A stretch of DNA of 64,000 nt, from positions 2,778,001 through 2,842,000 of the forward strand of contig JAHDVF020000106.1 of NCBI GenBank assembly GCA_022606425.2, written 5' to 3'. This DNA comes from Lepidostoma basale (lineage: Eukaryota > Arthropoda > Insecta > Trichoptera > Lepidostomatidae). Below the pieces are notes generated by a model. The model saw only the letters and a program-made list of their open reading frames with translations. It did not search any database and was not told where the DNA came from. A program made the position numbers and the translations under genes. Positions 1 to 9,141 of the stretch are shown here, piece after piece (position 1 is the first letter of the stretch; each line of letters starts with the position of its first letter).

Positions 1-160
1 AGAGTACTGCCTTACTGACGTCGACATATTTGGATTCCTTCTGATATGTATGATTTTTTGGTCTCATGTTGTTTTGTTTTTTTATCTTTATAATACCATT
101 TTGTGTCCAAATGAGTCGCCTGAATATTTTATTGTTTGTTATGTCTCATTTGTAAATGTA

Positions 161-191
<31 letters not shown>

Positions 192-194
192 ATA
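1..194 (+). mobile_element. 3' end of a Jockey-like LINE (family J1)
   Basis: These bases match, in inverse orientation, the terminal part of the J1 LINE fragments at 26957-27885 and 42912-43842. The shared stretch includes the tract around GACGTCGACATATTTGG and the AATGAGTCGCC tail region. Only the 3' untranslated end is in the window, and the coding part would lie to the left. It ends in a (TAAA)n tract, the usual simple-repeat tail of this LINE type. Confidence 0.75.
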
Positions 195-196
195 TA
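156..196 (+). repeat. (TAAA)n microsatellite, LINE tail
   Basis: About nine consecutive TAAA units directly follow the LINE 3' end. They are best read as its reverse-transcribed tail, possibly expanded by slippage. Confidence 0.9.
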
Positions 197-873
197 TACA
201 CAAATTTTGCCACCATATGCAGCTCTCTCCGTGGCTCACGAATCAGTGAGCCGGGCTTTCCTCCGAGAATCTCGACTTCAAATCTCAGTCATTTTATTTT
301 CAATTTAATTATAAAAATATAAAATTGTACTTTTTTTTGTAACATCCGTTTTACAAATTTATATTTCTCTCTGGTTTCAATCCTGGGATTGGTTTGCAGC
401 AATTTCCTCTATTCTTTTCTTCCATTCTTCCCTGTCTTGTGTGGCTCTTTTGAAATCTGTATATGATGAGCAGCGCACGTCCATTAACAGATCCTTCAGG
501 TACTCTCGGCGTGAGCGTCCCCTAGAGTTTGTCCCTCGGTCATACCCTCCATTATGGCATGCAAGAGCCCTTCTTGTCGTATTACATGGCCGATCCATCT
601 TGCACGCCTCTCGGACAAGGTCCTGAGCAGGTGCCTTCCTCCTTCGATTAATTGCTATAATTCGTTTCTAAATAACTTCACGTTTATAGCAAATTTTAAT
701 AATTTGGCGCGCTAACACCTAAGCCATCCGAAATTAGCTGACAATCGTAGTCATTATTACAGCTGACAATCTATCAATATCGACATTTGTAAAATGAAAG
801 CCCGGTTGCTGACACCAGAGCTACGAGGGGGGGGGGAGGGGGCTACGAATGCCGGCAAAATTTGTGTATATAT
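192..873. mobile_element. Candidate TIR element (682 bp) containing a LINE fragment
   Basis: The segment is bounded by a perfect 20-bp inverted repeat at 192-211 and 854-873 (ATATATACACAAATTTTGCC and its complement). A second inner pair, CCGGGCTTTC at 251-260 and GAAAGCCCGG at 796-805, extends the arms imperfectly to about 75 bp. A small hairpin, GGCTCAC/GTGAGCC, lies at 232-253. Inside is an unrelated reverse-transcriptase fragment. No clear target-site duplication could be fixed because the flanks are low-complexity AT. This may be a non-autonomous DNA transposon that received a LINE, or two inverted copies of one repeat. Confidence 0.45.
362..650 (-). pseudogene. LINE reverse transcriptase C-terminal fragment
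   Basis: The minus-strand reading runs through a basic region (RARWIGHV-like, then IMEGMTEGQTLGDA-like), then YLKDLLMDV, SYTDFKRATQDREEW and KRIEEIAANQ. This is the usual post-RT tail of insect APE-type LINEs, where a W-GHV segment, a basic loop and a 'DR--W' helix precede the stop. No RT catalytic motif is present, so it is a 5'-truncated relic. It lies inside the inverted-repeat-bounded segment 192-873. Confidence 0.6.
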
Positions 874-990
874 TATGTGACACAAAAAATAGTGAGTCGT
901 GAGTATAAAGAGACGACTCACTTTGCTGAGCGACCCGTTCAGCTCAGATCCCTGAGATGATTATTTTTGCCCACCCCTACTATTAACCTA
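874..990 (-). mobile_element. hAT-like MITE fragment
   Basis: Read on the minus strand, this begins TAGGGGTGGGCAAAA and continues with the GATCTGAGCTGAACGGGTCGC and GTGAGTCGTC segments. The same terminus and internal words occur in the well-bounded hAT-type element at 57630-58132 and at 47874-47990. Only one end can be recognised here, so it is truncated. Confidence 0.55.
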
Positions 991-1296
991 TTCGCACATG
1001 TTGGTGCAAAACGAATGCGCCGCGCCGTAATGTATTTTAGGGTTGCCAAATTGGAATGTTTACCGAATTCTCCTTAGAATTCCCTTGAATTCAGAATGGT
1101 CAAGAGAATATTTTTATTGAGATTGATTAAAAATAGCACAAAAACGATTTTTATAAATAATTATAGGGCTTGGATTTATATTCGTTAGAAAAGTTAACAT
1201 ATTATTTTTGTATTTCCAAAATATTATTTTATATTCGCTAACCTCGTATTAACTGAAACAAGGTCTCATGCGCGACAAACTATTAATTGTATTGTT
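991..1296. other. Non-coding repeat related to 4930-5060
   Basis: No gene is seen. A stretch starting at TTTTAGGGTTGCCA resembles the sequence upstream of ZNF1 at about 4945-5050 (TTTTAGGGTTGCCA...GGAATGTTT...AATATTTT). This marks a dispersed repeat copied to both flanks of the ZNF1 interval. Confidence 0.5.
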
Positions 1297-1790
1297 CAAT
1301 TACTAACTAACTAACTAACCATCACGCCGTCTCCCCGCAGGGTAGGCAGAAATAATGGACTGCCACACTTTTCTTTCCTGACATATTTCTCTCGATTCCT
1401 CAACATTCATACATCGTGTCATGCACGCGCGTCGATTTCTCTGACTCCTGACATGGCCGACATTCAATATTTGATCGTGCCACGTTTTCCTCGGTCTTCC
1501 TCTATTTCTGGTTCCATTTACATCGTTGACATATATTTTTTTATCATTCATATGTCCAAACCATCTTAATGATCCTTTTATTATTTTGTTCATAACACCA
1601 TCATTCGCACCGCATTTACTTATTATATTTTCATTCGACACTATCATAAACAGAGTATCCACACATTCGTCTAAGAGATCTCATTTCTACTGCATTTATT
1701 CTACTTTCATCTTTCTTTTGCCAGTTCCATGCTTCGCTTCCATACATAAGGGTCGGTAGAAGAACACCATTGTTAATAGACGTGATGGTT
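1297..1790 (-). pseudogene. LINE fragment (family F), 3' end
   Basis: The minus-strand frame encodes MNKIIKGSLRWFGHMN, GRPRKTWHDQI and ACMTRCMNVEESREICQ, ending in a (TTAG)n tail at 1297-1318. The same C-terminal module (RPRKTWHDQI, then CMTRCMNVE) occurs in the longer family F copies at 19692-20546 and 45265-47631. The RT core is absent and the upstream part is out of frame, so this is a decayed 5'-truncated copy. Confidence 0.7.
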
Positions 1791-2221
1791 AATTAGTTTT
1801 TTTTATTGTGTTGTGATTGTTTGTTAACACGAATATACCATAGAAGACATTGTCACGATAGTTGAATCAAAGGACTAAGATACTTCCATACTTATATGGG
1901 ATATGTTACGAACTACGCACTATAGAATGTCCTTTTGGTGCTTTTATGTAACATACACTAAAAGAAAAAAATGTGTACATATGCTCCGCGGGCCACTTAC
2001 CGGGGTGTAGCCACTAGTCCACTTCCGTGCGATTCACTTACCTAGGTGTAGATCTGTTACTACAGTGACCTATACGGTGAAGTGTGAGCACAATCCAACA
2101 GAGCGAAGGTCTTGGCTGGCTGCTTGCGCGACACCAAATGAAGGAACAAATACATACTAACCGAAAGCAGGTCAGGATATACTAGACATGCGTCCGCCCC
2201 ATCATGGCGTATAGAAAATAG
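1791..2221. other. Unassigned intergenic sequence
   Basis: No credible coding frame, RNA gene or terminal repeat was recognised in this stretch. Confidence 0.5.
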
Positions 2222-2430
2222 AAGTCAGAACCGATACCACTAGGATTAAGAACCTTCTCAGAGTAGCAGAAACGCGAACCCTACGCTCCATCACAGTCAG
2301 AACCCTCAAAGATCGGATCAGAAATGATACGATAAGGTCTGGCTGTGGTGTTAAAGACATAGTAAAATGGGGAAGAAGCAGAAGGCGCTTTTGGAGAGAT
2401 CATGTGGACCGCATTGAGAACGTACATTTT
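2222..2430 (+). pseudogene. LINE RT C-terminal fragment (family C)
   Basis: About 66 codons are open, reading RTDTTRIKNLLRVAETRTLRS..., VRTLKDRIRND, VKDIVKWGRSRRRFWRDHV. The order of a KNLLR-E-RTLR segment, a short spacer and 'DIV-W-R-RR-W--HV' matches the family C LINEs at 28993-30288 and 50437-52262 (KQVLRTSEIKTLR, DIIRWSRQRKRDWY). It has no RT catalytic motifs and is a short relic. Confidence 0.6.
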
Positions 2431-2985
2431 TTAAAAATTTATTTAAAAAAAAACAATTGGGTTATATGGGTACATTTTAAGATCTTACTTGTAACTATAT
2501 AATGTTTCAGGTAAACTTTAAATTGATTTGTAGTGACACTCCTTGTGTCTTTTGGTAGTTCATTGTAAAGTTTCAGTCCATTGTTCAATATCCTTGATTG
2601 ACCTGTCTTAGTTCGTGCATTTGGTAAGTGATATATGTCACAGTTCCTGGTCCAGTGTGTACGTCTGAATTTTTGGTTAATTTGTAGCTGCTGTCTGTTG
2701 TCTCTTCCACGGTCACTCTGTGTACAATTTTCAAAGTCTCGAATTTGGTCAGGTCTGGTATGTCCATTTGTTTTGTTTGTCTGTATATTTGTATGGTTGG
2801 GGTAAGATAGTTAATGTTATAAGCTAATTTTATTATTTTATTTTGTTGTCTTTGGAGTCTGGTATGTCCATTTGTTTTGTTTGTCTGTATATTTGTATGG
2901 TTGGGGTAAGATAGTTAATGTTATAAGCTAATTTTATTATTTTATTTTGTTGTCTTTGGAGTCTAGAGATGTCGTTTTGGTTTCC
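2431..2985 (-). pseudogene. CR1/Jockey-type LINE C-terminal fragment
   Basis: The minus-strand frame reads IIKLAYNINYLTPTIQIY, MDIPDLTKFETLKIVHRV, then after a small frame change RTRNCDIYHLPNARTKTGQ, GLKLYNELP and FKVYLKHYI. This is the typical end of CR1/L2/Jockey-type ORF2, where a 'LP--Y-FE-LK' segment precedes 'R-------R---G--S----G-KLWN-LP'. An A-rich tract near 2430-2455 is probably the tail. The 5' junction is close to 2985 and lies inside the reading frame of ZNF1. Confidence 0.7.
2753..2960. repeat. Perfect 2 x 104-bp tandem duplication
   Basis: Bases 2753-2856 and 2857-2960 are identical copies beginning GTCTGGTATGTCC. The duplication lies inside the LINE fragment and supplies the last codons and stop of ZNF1. 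Absolute identity suggests a recent slippage or recombination event. Confidence 0.95.
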
Positions 2986-4766
2986 TGTCCCCCAGAACGA
3001 GAAAACCTCTTCTCCTCCGAATGGGTTAACATATGTGAAATTAGTTTAGTTTTTAATGAATAATGCTTTTCACACACTGAGCAAGAAAACTTCTCCCCAG
3101 AATGAGTTGACATGTGTACAGTTAGATAAAGTTTCCTCGAAAAACGTTTTTCACATATTGAACAAGAAAACTTCTTCTCCTCTGAATGGGTAAACATATG
3201 TTCAGTTAGGCTATGTTTCCTTGAAAAACGTTTTTCACATATTGAACAAGAAAACTTCTTCTCCCCTGAATGGTTTAACATATGTTCAGTTAGGCTTTGT
3301 TTCCATGAGAAATGTTTTTCACAAACTGAACAAGTAAACTTCTTCTCCCCAGAATGGGTTGACATGTGTACGGATATGTAAGATTTCACCGAGAAACGTT
3401 TTTGACATACTGGACAGGAAAACTTCTTCTCCCCTGAATGGGTTAACATATGTTCAGTTAGGCTATGTTTCCTCGAGAAACGTTTTTCACATACTGAACA
3501 AGAAAACTTCTTCTCCCCCGAATGGGTTAACATATGTTCAGTTAGGCTATGTTTCCACGAGAAACGTTTTTCACATACTGAACAATAAAACTTCTCCCCT
3601 GAATGAGTTAACATGTGTACAGTTAGTGTGCCTTTCCTTGAGAAACGTTTTTCACATACTGAACAAGAAAATTTTTTCTCCCCTGAATGGGTCAACATAT
3701 GTGCAGCTAGGTTATTTTTTAAGGAGAAATCTTTTTCACAAATTGCACAAGAAAACCTCTTCTTTTTCCCTGAATGGGTTAACATATGTGCAGCCAGGTT
3801 AGATTTTAATGATAAATCTTTTTCACAAATTGCACAAGTAACCCTATTCTTCTTCAACTTCTCCCCTGAATGTGTTGACATGTGTACTGTTAGGTTTCGT
3901 TTCCTGGTGAAACATTTTTCACATATTGAACACGAAAACTTCTTCTCTCCTGAATGGTTTAACATATGTTCAGTTAGGTTATGTTTCCTTGAGAAACGTT
4001 TTTCACATACTGCACAAGAAAAAAATTTCTCCCCTGAATGGACTGACATGACATGAACTCTAACAGTTCTTTTCCTTGAGAATCGTTTTTTACATACCAA
4101 ACAAGAAAACTTCTTTTCTCCTGGATCGGATGTTGTGTGTCCAGTCAGGTCATGTTTACGTAAATAAGCATTTTCACGGTTTGAAAATGGATTTTCTGGG
4201 TGAATTTTCGAATGTGTTTTTAATTCGCTCTTGAAACGAAATGACATGCTGCATAAAGTACAAGCATAGCTATGTTCAGAAGTTTGTAGTCTCTTAGTAG
4301 CTTCTTCTTTGATGTCGCAATTGGAAATGTCAATATTCGTAGAAAACAACGGAGTATTTCCTTCTCCACTGTTACTGGGTGCAGCTTCAACTTTTGCAAC
4401 GATTGATTGATTATAGAGTCTTACAGATTCCGACATTAACCCACACGTTAGAGGAAATTTTAAATCGGTCTCCATAGTCTGTGTATGATTGCTCTTTATG
4501 GGTGTTTCGAGTTCCTGCTTTACAGGGAATGCTAAAGTGACTTCCCGGCTCTGTTCTACCGCGTCCTCGTGGTCCACAGCGAAATTCCATTGTACATGAT
4601 TTTTTGTTGGATGGCATGGTTCAAATTTAATCTCGCGGTCTTCAAAACAGTGCCGCGTCGAATGTTCCACCTCGCTCTTGATATATGCGATTCCTTCTTT
4701 TGAATCATGGTCAAGTTTTGTGAAAGTGCTTGAAACAAGACTGTTGTTTTCCATGTTTCTGGCCAA
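2937..4766 (-). CDS. ZNF1: C2H2 zinc-finger protein, about 14 fingers, LINE-derived C-terminus
   Basis: This 609-residue frame encodes a likely nuclear DNA-binding protein. Residues 1-165 form an acidic N-terminal region with psi-K-x-E motifs (YIKSEVE, EIKFEP, VKQELE, DIKEEA), which are potential SUMO sites. One divergent finger starts near residue 167, followed by a degenerate one and then 13 C2H2 fingers (C-x2-C-x12-H-x3-5-H), most joined by the linker HSGEKKFSC instead of the common TGEKPF. The paralogues start at MEHKS, so the second methionine (MENNS, base 4754) is the likelier start. The last roughly 20 residues (SGGQETKTTSLDSKDNKIK) are not zinc-finger sequence. They come from an inserted LINE and one unit of the 104-bp repeat, so the original 3' end is lost. 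The target genes are unknown. Family assignment is firm, function is not. Confidence 0.85.
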   Translation of the reverse strand: MARNMENNSLVSSTFTKLDHDSKEGIAYIKSEVEHSTRHCFEDREIKFEPCHPTKNHVQWNFAVDHEDAVEQSREVTLAFPVKQELETPIKSNHTQTMETDLKFPLTCGLMSESVRLYNQSIVAKVEAAPSNSGEGNTPLFSTNIDISNCDIKEEATKRLQTSEHSYACTLCSMSFRFKSELKTHSKIHPENPFSNRENAYLRKHDLTGHTTSDPGEKKFSCLVCKKRFSRKRTVRVHVMSVHSGEKFFSCAVCEKRFSRKHNLTEHMLNHSGEKKFSCSICEKCFTRKRNLTVHMSTHSGEKLKKNRVTCAICEKDLSLKSNLAAHMLTHSGKKKRFSCAICEKDFSLKNNLAAHMLTHSGEKKFSCSVCEKRFSRKGTLTVHMLTHSGEKFYCSVCEKRFSWKHSLTEHMLTHSGEKKFSCSVCEKRFSRKHSLTEHMLTHSGEKKFSCPVCQKRFSVKSYISVHMSTHSGEKKFTCSVCEKHFSWKQSLTEHMLNHSGEKKFSCSICEKRFSRKHSLTEHMFTHSEEKKFSCSICEKRFSRKLYLTVHMSTHSGEKFSCSVCEKHYSLKTKLISHMLTHSEEKRFSRSGGQETKTTSLDSKDNKIK

Positions 4767-4900
4767 TAATTGTATTTTTGTTTGACCGTTATTGGATTTT
4801 GCAGGTTTATAGACACATTTGCGAAGTTAAAATTTGGATCCTTACTTCATAATACAAATAAATAAACTAAATCACAGAATCGAGTAAACATACAAGACGT
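4755..4900 (-). promoter_or_regulatory. Conserved 5' flank of ZNF1, diverged TATA
   Basis: The flank is alignable with those of ZNF2-4: AAGTAAGGATCC, then a TTTGCGAA/CGTAC-like block, then ATG. At the position of TATAAAG in the paralogues (here 4845-4851) the minus strand has TATGAAG. The promoter role is inferred from conservation and spacing only. Confidence 0.4.
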
Positions 4901-5337
4901 ATGTTAAAATAGCATATTATGATAACCTCTGTAAAACCTGCTAATGCATTTTAGGGTTGCCAGATTGGAATGTTTCATGAATTGTAAGGTAATTCAGAAT
5001 AGTCAACGGAATATTTTGATTGAGATCAAATTAAAATAGCCCAGAAATCATCTGCGGAATAGTTTATTAAAATTCACATTTATTTTAATAAAATATTTTC
5101 ATATGGCAGTCAAAATATACAATCAAAAACACTTTATTTCAAATAATATTTTACGTAACAGAACTTAATATAAAACACGTTAACACAACTCAATAACACG
5201 AAACATAGATTTGAGTAAGTGTGATCCATCAAAGAACTCCGATTTCATCATTAGCATAATCACATTCATCACATTCCTCATTTGTAGATAATCAAATGAT
5301 TTTACTGAAATTTCTTGATGGAAGTTCATTTTAAATA
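4901..5337. other. Intergenic AT-rich sequence
   Basis: It contains the GTTGCCAGATTGGAATG repeat shared with 1030-1140. No gene was recognised. Confidence 0.5.
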
Positions 5338-5540
5338 ATAATTGAATAAAACGATGTTTTTTTAACTACTTCCACTTTTGTCTTTATTTAGACAGCGACC
5401 GGTTTCGCCAGGCTCGCTGGCATCGACAGATCACAGATGAACACCAGTCTGTCGATGCCAGCGAGCCTGGCGAAACCGGTCGCTGTCTAAATAAAGACAA
5501 AAGTGGAAGTAGTTAAAAAACATCGTTTTATTTAATTATC
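5338..5540. repeat. Large near-perfect inverted repeat (92-bp arms, 19-nt loop)
   Basis: The left arm is 5338-5429 and the right arm is 5449-5540. Over about 92 bp they differ by one substitution and one T in a T-run. The loop is 5430-5448. The right arm contains CTGTCGAT, a short stem GCCAG/CTGGC, then GAAACCGG and TAAATAAA. Related half-copies, each joined to AAATAAAGACAAAAGTGG, occur near 31355-31405 and 53010-53065. Head-to-head copies of a terminal repeat would explain the arms. Confidence 0.9.
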
Positions 5541-6004
5541 ATTTGTAGAGTTTGATGATTAGGTGTCACTATCAATTGAAAAAAGAAATTCTTCGTCTTC
5601 ATCTAGCCAACCAATTGGTTTATTTTAGTATTGTTTTGTATTTAATCCTCTTCTTTCCAGGTGCATTAAATTTTGTTGGAGTATTCGCGGCTGCATTTCC
5701 CTCAGTAAAAATTCTCTGGACCAAACGTTTGGATACACTTTTGAAATCAACATAAATTATGCAATGAAACATATATTATATTATTTCACTAATGATAAAT
5801 CGGTTATTTAATATACGAGTATATGTAAATATATATAACAAAACTTATGTCATTTTACTAACACTCGCGTTGACTTTTTTGAATGGAATTAATAGTTAAA
5901 TTATTCTTTGTTCTTCTTCACAAAAAGGCTTTTAACTTTGAGAAGAGTCTTTTTTATACTGATTATAATAACTTTGGGCATTGTCATATTTGCACCACCG
6001 CCAA
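5541..6004. other. Unassigned AT-rich sequence
   Basis: No gene supported by homology was recognised. Short open frames here look like chance. Confidence 0.5.
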
Positions 6005-6160
6005 TATACTTCTTCTTCTCAGTCGTATTCCTCATTATTGAGGATCGTGTCCATCCTGTAAACCATTGACCATGGCACGCCATGAGTTCCTGTCACCCAT
6101 TAGTCTCCAGGCTGTAGCAAATGAGAGACTAGTCAGCTCCCTGATTTGATCAGACCAGCG
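6005..6160 (-). pseudogene. LINE (family G) 3' end, 5' side of the split element
   Basis: The minus-strand reading RWSDQIRELTSLSFATAW, RLMGDRNSWRAMVN, then stop is the C-terminal tail of an APE-type LINE. The same tail is found in family G fragments at 31578-31999 and 53236-53655. The remainder of the copy continues at 7985-8634, because a DNA transposon (6161-7984) has split it. An (AAG)n tail lies near 6005-6015. Confidence 0.75.
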
Positions 6161-7984
6161 CACAGACGCCGAAATTGGAAATGTATGGGGAAGAAAAAAT
6201 ATTTTTAATGATTTATTAATTTAGAAAAAAAGTATATATCTTTATTAAAAACTGTCTAGAACTTATAAATCAAAACCAAAAAAACATTAAACTAGCGTCT
6301 GTAATAATTGGCAAGGTTGTAAACAGTGGGAACCATGCGCATTGTTTCGCCGGTCATCCAAATTTCAAATAGTAGCGTACATTTTTCCGAAGTGACAAGT
6401 CGTTTTTTTAGTTCTGTGTGAAAAAAACTAAAATTTTCAAAATGAATAAAGTTGTTGAAGGTACGTACTATTTTATTGTATATTTATTTAGTTTTGATTT
6501 ACAATTTTATCATTTAAAGTGGACGCTTAAAAAATATGCATAAAATCTATGATTTTTTAACTTTTTTCCACGATAATTTGGACTTCAAAAAAAAAAAAGC
6601 GCCATTGTCCACGATATAATTGTTATATGTGTATTCTTTGTACTATCTACTATAAAGTAACATTAAAATCATAATCCTTTACAACCCTTTCTTCATACAT
6701 TATAATTGATTTTATCTTTTGTCTCTCCAGGTGCCAGTTTGGGTCGTTCGAGCGGAAGATTAAATATAACTCGCATGGAGCTATTTTTAGAGTTAAAAAA
6801 TGGCATTTTTACAACAGGCAGATAATAAATGTGTCAAATATTTAATAAATTACATATAAACAAAATTCGAGTACGCTATATGTTCCGAAAACTTTAAACA
6901 GAGTATTTTGTCTCAAATTAAATGGACTGTTCAAAAAATATTTTCTTCCGGTATTTACTAGGAAAAATTCAAACTGGCTTGATAAAACAATTGAGCATAT
7001 CAAGAAATTTCGTTGGCAATATCGTCAATCTCTCGTGGATCTAGACGAGGACGTCATAAAAAAATATTTGATGCTAGCTGTTCGAAAATGAAACGAAGAA
7101 AAGTAGTGGATCTTGTTGAAAAAAGAACAGCACAAGAACTGTCGTATGCAACGCAATTAGGCTTACGCATGCCTGGAAATCGTATGAGTAGAATCATACT
7201 CCAAAGAGACTAGGAAAAATGAAGAAATCATTAACGCCGAATGTTGTCTTAAAACCATAAACTGCAGAAGAAGCTTTAGCGTTGATTATTGATTGGAAGC
7301 TAACAAAAGAACAATACACAACATTACAAAGAGATGCTAAAAAACGAAATGCAAACATTTACCCGAGCTATGACTCAACATTGAAGGCTAAACAAGGGTG
7401 CTATCCGGAAAGAGAAGAATCTACGATGGTTACTGAAACATTTGCATAAATAAAATTACAAACTTTATTAGATCATACAGTTATCAGAGGACGTACAAGA
7501 AATACGTCAGAAAGATTGGAAGACATTTAGGAAATTCCACACAAGAAAGACCTCGAGAATAAACACTAATACGGACCTAATAAATAGATTATGGGTTTCA
7601 TCTGATCCCGTAATTTCAAGTTTCCGGAAACTTCCGCTTAGGAAAAGTGGTCCTCTTTCAAAAGAAGTTTTAAATTAGTTAAGCTTACCACAATTAATAA
7701 CAGTGCACGATTATGAGGACAGTGATACAGAAGTAATTTAATGAAAATAATTTGTTTATAAAATGAGTTTTTCCTGTCACATTTTTTTCTTATATAAATT
7801 GCCCGTTTTGTTTACGTTCATAATGCATATAATACCTATTTTTAATGATTTGATATGGTATTTTTCCTAAATAATATTTGAATAAAATAAACTGTAATAT
7901 TTTAGAACTGCCTTTATTTAAAAAAAATCTATTTAGACATCAAATTATTTTTTTCCACCTAAATTGTCGAATTCGGCGTCTGTG
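6161..7984 (+). mobile_element. DNA transposon with CACAGACGCCGAA termini and 5-bp TSD
   Basis: The termini are 13-bp perfect inverted repeats (CACAGACGCCGAA) with weaker extension inward. The element is flanked by the direct repeat CAGCG at 6156-6160 and 7985-7989. The undisturbed site is known from the family G copies at about 31870 and 53530 (GAGCCGCTGG), which confirms that one CAGCG was duplicated. The 1824-bp element carries a gene with a start codon, a GT-AG intron and C-terminal coding remnants. A 5-bp TSD and a CACAG start are compatible with the Transib/RAG-like superfamily. That placement is a hypothesis, since no DDE motif was identified. Confidence 0.8.
6442..7741 (+). pseudogene. 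Decayed gene of the 6161-7984 transposon
   Basis: Exon 1 starts at ATG 6442 (MNKVVE) and ends at a donor GTACGT at 6461. The acceptor TCTCCAG ends at 6730 and leads into ASLGRSSGRLNITRMELF before stops. A second coherent block (about 7010-7210) reads RRGRHKKIFDASCSKMKRRK, VVDLVEKRTAQELSYATQL. A third (about 7261-7450) reads EEALALIIDWKLTKEQYTTL, AKKRNANIYPSYDSTLKAKQ, GCYP. The end near 7741 is acidic (EDSDTEVI). The blocks are in different frames with intervening stops, so the copy is inactive. They resemble a class of uncharacterised arthropod proteins that I remember only in outline. I assign no enzymatic function. Confidence 0.55.
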
Positions 7985-8634
7985 CAGCGGCTCGGTGGTC
8001 GGTACCCTCTTTTCACTTTGCCCACGATTATGAGCTTTTCAAGGTTGTTTCGATCTGAGAGAAGGCATGTGTTTATGAGCTGGTTAGCTCTGTTTATTAT
8101 CATTATCATTTTTTGATCTGTTAATCTTCAAGCCCACCAACTCGAGATTCAAGATTTGAATGGTTTCGAGATGACATCATTTATCTTCACAACAGTCTCG
8201 CCTCCCATGTATAGATTTTCAATGAGTACAATTAGATGTTTTCGCACTCGTATTTCCGTCAAGACCTTCCATAAACAGTCCCATTGAACACTATCGAGGA
8301 TCTTTGCGTAATCTATGAAATATAATACATTAAAATAGGGATGTTGAATTCTTTGGTTATCTCTATAAATTGTCTTACGTGTCTGCTTTCTTTTGCCTTA
8401 ACGTTTGACTAATCCTGTTTGTTCTGGTGGAATTTGCCACTTTAGATAAGGCTTTACCCTGTCGTTCAATACATAGAGCATAATTTTACTAGCATGAGAT
8501 ATTAGCGCAACTGTCCGATAGTTACTGCAGACCTTAGTAGACCCTTTCTTGTGCAGCGGGATTAGGTGGGACTCCTTCCAATCTTTGACCCGCATACTAT
8601 TTTTCCACATCTGCTTACAGAGATCAGTAAGTAC
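7985..8634 (-). pseudogene. LINE (family G) RT fragment, 3' side of the split element
   Basis: The minus-strand reading has DWKESHLIPLHKKGSTKVC, SNYRTVALISHASKIMLYV (RT fingers), then after a frame change FIDYAKILDSVQWDCLW (motif A, with AF replaced by IL) and ENLYMGGETVVKINDVI. After an internal deletion it continues KLIIVGKVKRGYRPPSRW, which leads directly into the part beyond the inserted transposon at 6005-6160. RT motifs B and C are missing, so this is a deleted relic. Confidence 0.7.
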
Positions 8635-8715
8635 TCTCTAGCATAATGGAATATCTCTCCTCGCGAGGACTCCATATCACTAGAACTACTTTCTAGTCTT
8701 CTACAAACCAATGCG
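8635..8715 (-). pseudogene. Short Jockey-like RT fragment
   Basis: The minus strand reads VIWSPREERYSIMLE, matching VIWSPHEARYSLMLE of the Jockey-like element at 22879-24947. It is too short to judge its extent. Confidence 0.5.
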
Positions 8716-8972
8716 TAGGAATGAAATAAAATATGCAATTGTTAGAAATTCATTTTATTTTAAGTACATGATGATATTACAGTCTGCTGATTCTACATTA
8801 GTAGTACCCTCTAGAGTACTAGCTACTAATTTATAGACTTTGTAAAGATATCAAATTTAAATCATTATTCATATTTTGTGCAGACCCACTACTTTTGTAA
8901 CAATGTTATTTTTTACAAATCCACCTATAACTATACATTGAGTTTTGAAGCGGACACAGAGCAAGATCAGGC
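8716..8972. other. Unassigned sequence
   Basis: No gene or repeat boundary was recognised. Confidence 0.4.
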
Positions 8973-9141
8973 CAATAGAAAAAATAATTTGGAATTCGTT
9001 GTCGACCTATTTTTTGTTCATTCGTGAAAATCGGACCAACCGCCGCAACATTCTCAAAACGATTAACGTCGGGTAGGTGTTTCGATTTTCACAAATGAGC
9101 CGAAAAAAGGTCGAAAACGAATTCCAGATTGTTTTCTATTG
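8973..9141. repeat. Imperfect inverted repeat, about 60-bp arms
   Basis: The left arm (about 8973-9034) and right arm (about 9083-9141) pair imperfectly around a loop of about 48 nt. The shared words include CAATAG, GGAATTCGTT, TCGACCT and TGAAAATCG. This could be a decayed foldback MITE. Confidence 0.65.

Noticed and set aside
3359..4056. Plus-strand frames opposite ZNF1 (and similar ones opposite ZNF2, ZNF3 and ZNF4) with a repeated 28-residue pattern
   Set aside because: They are antisense shadows of the periodic 84-bp zinc-finger units, and the sense frames have clear C2H2 ligands and linkers.
6161..7984. Calling the transposon a firm Transib member
   Set aside because: Only TSD length and CACAG ends support it; no DDE triad was identified in the remnants.
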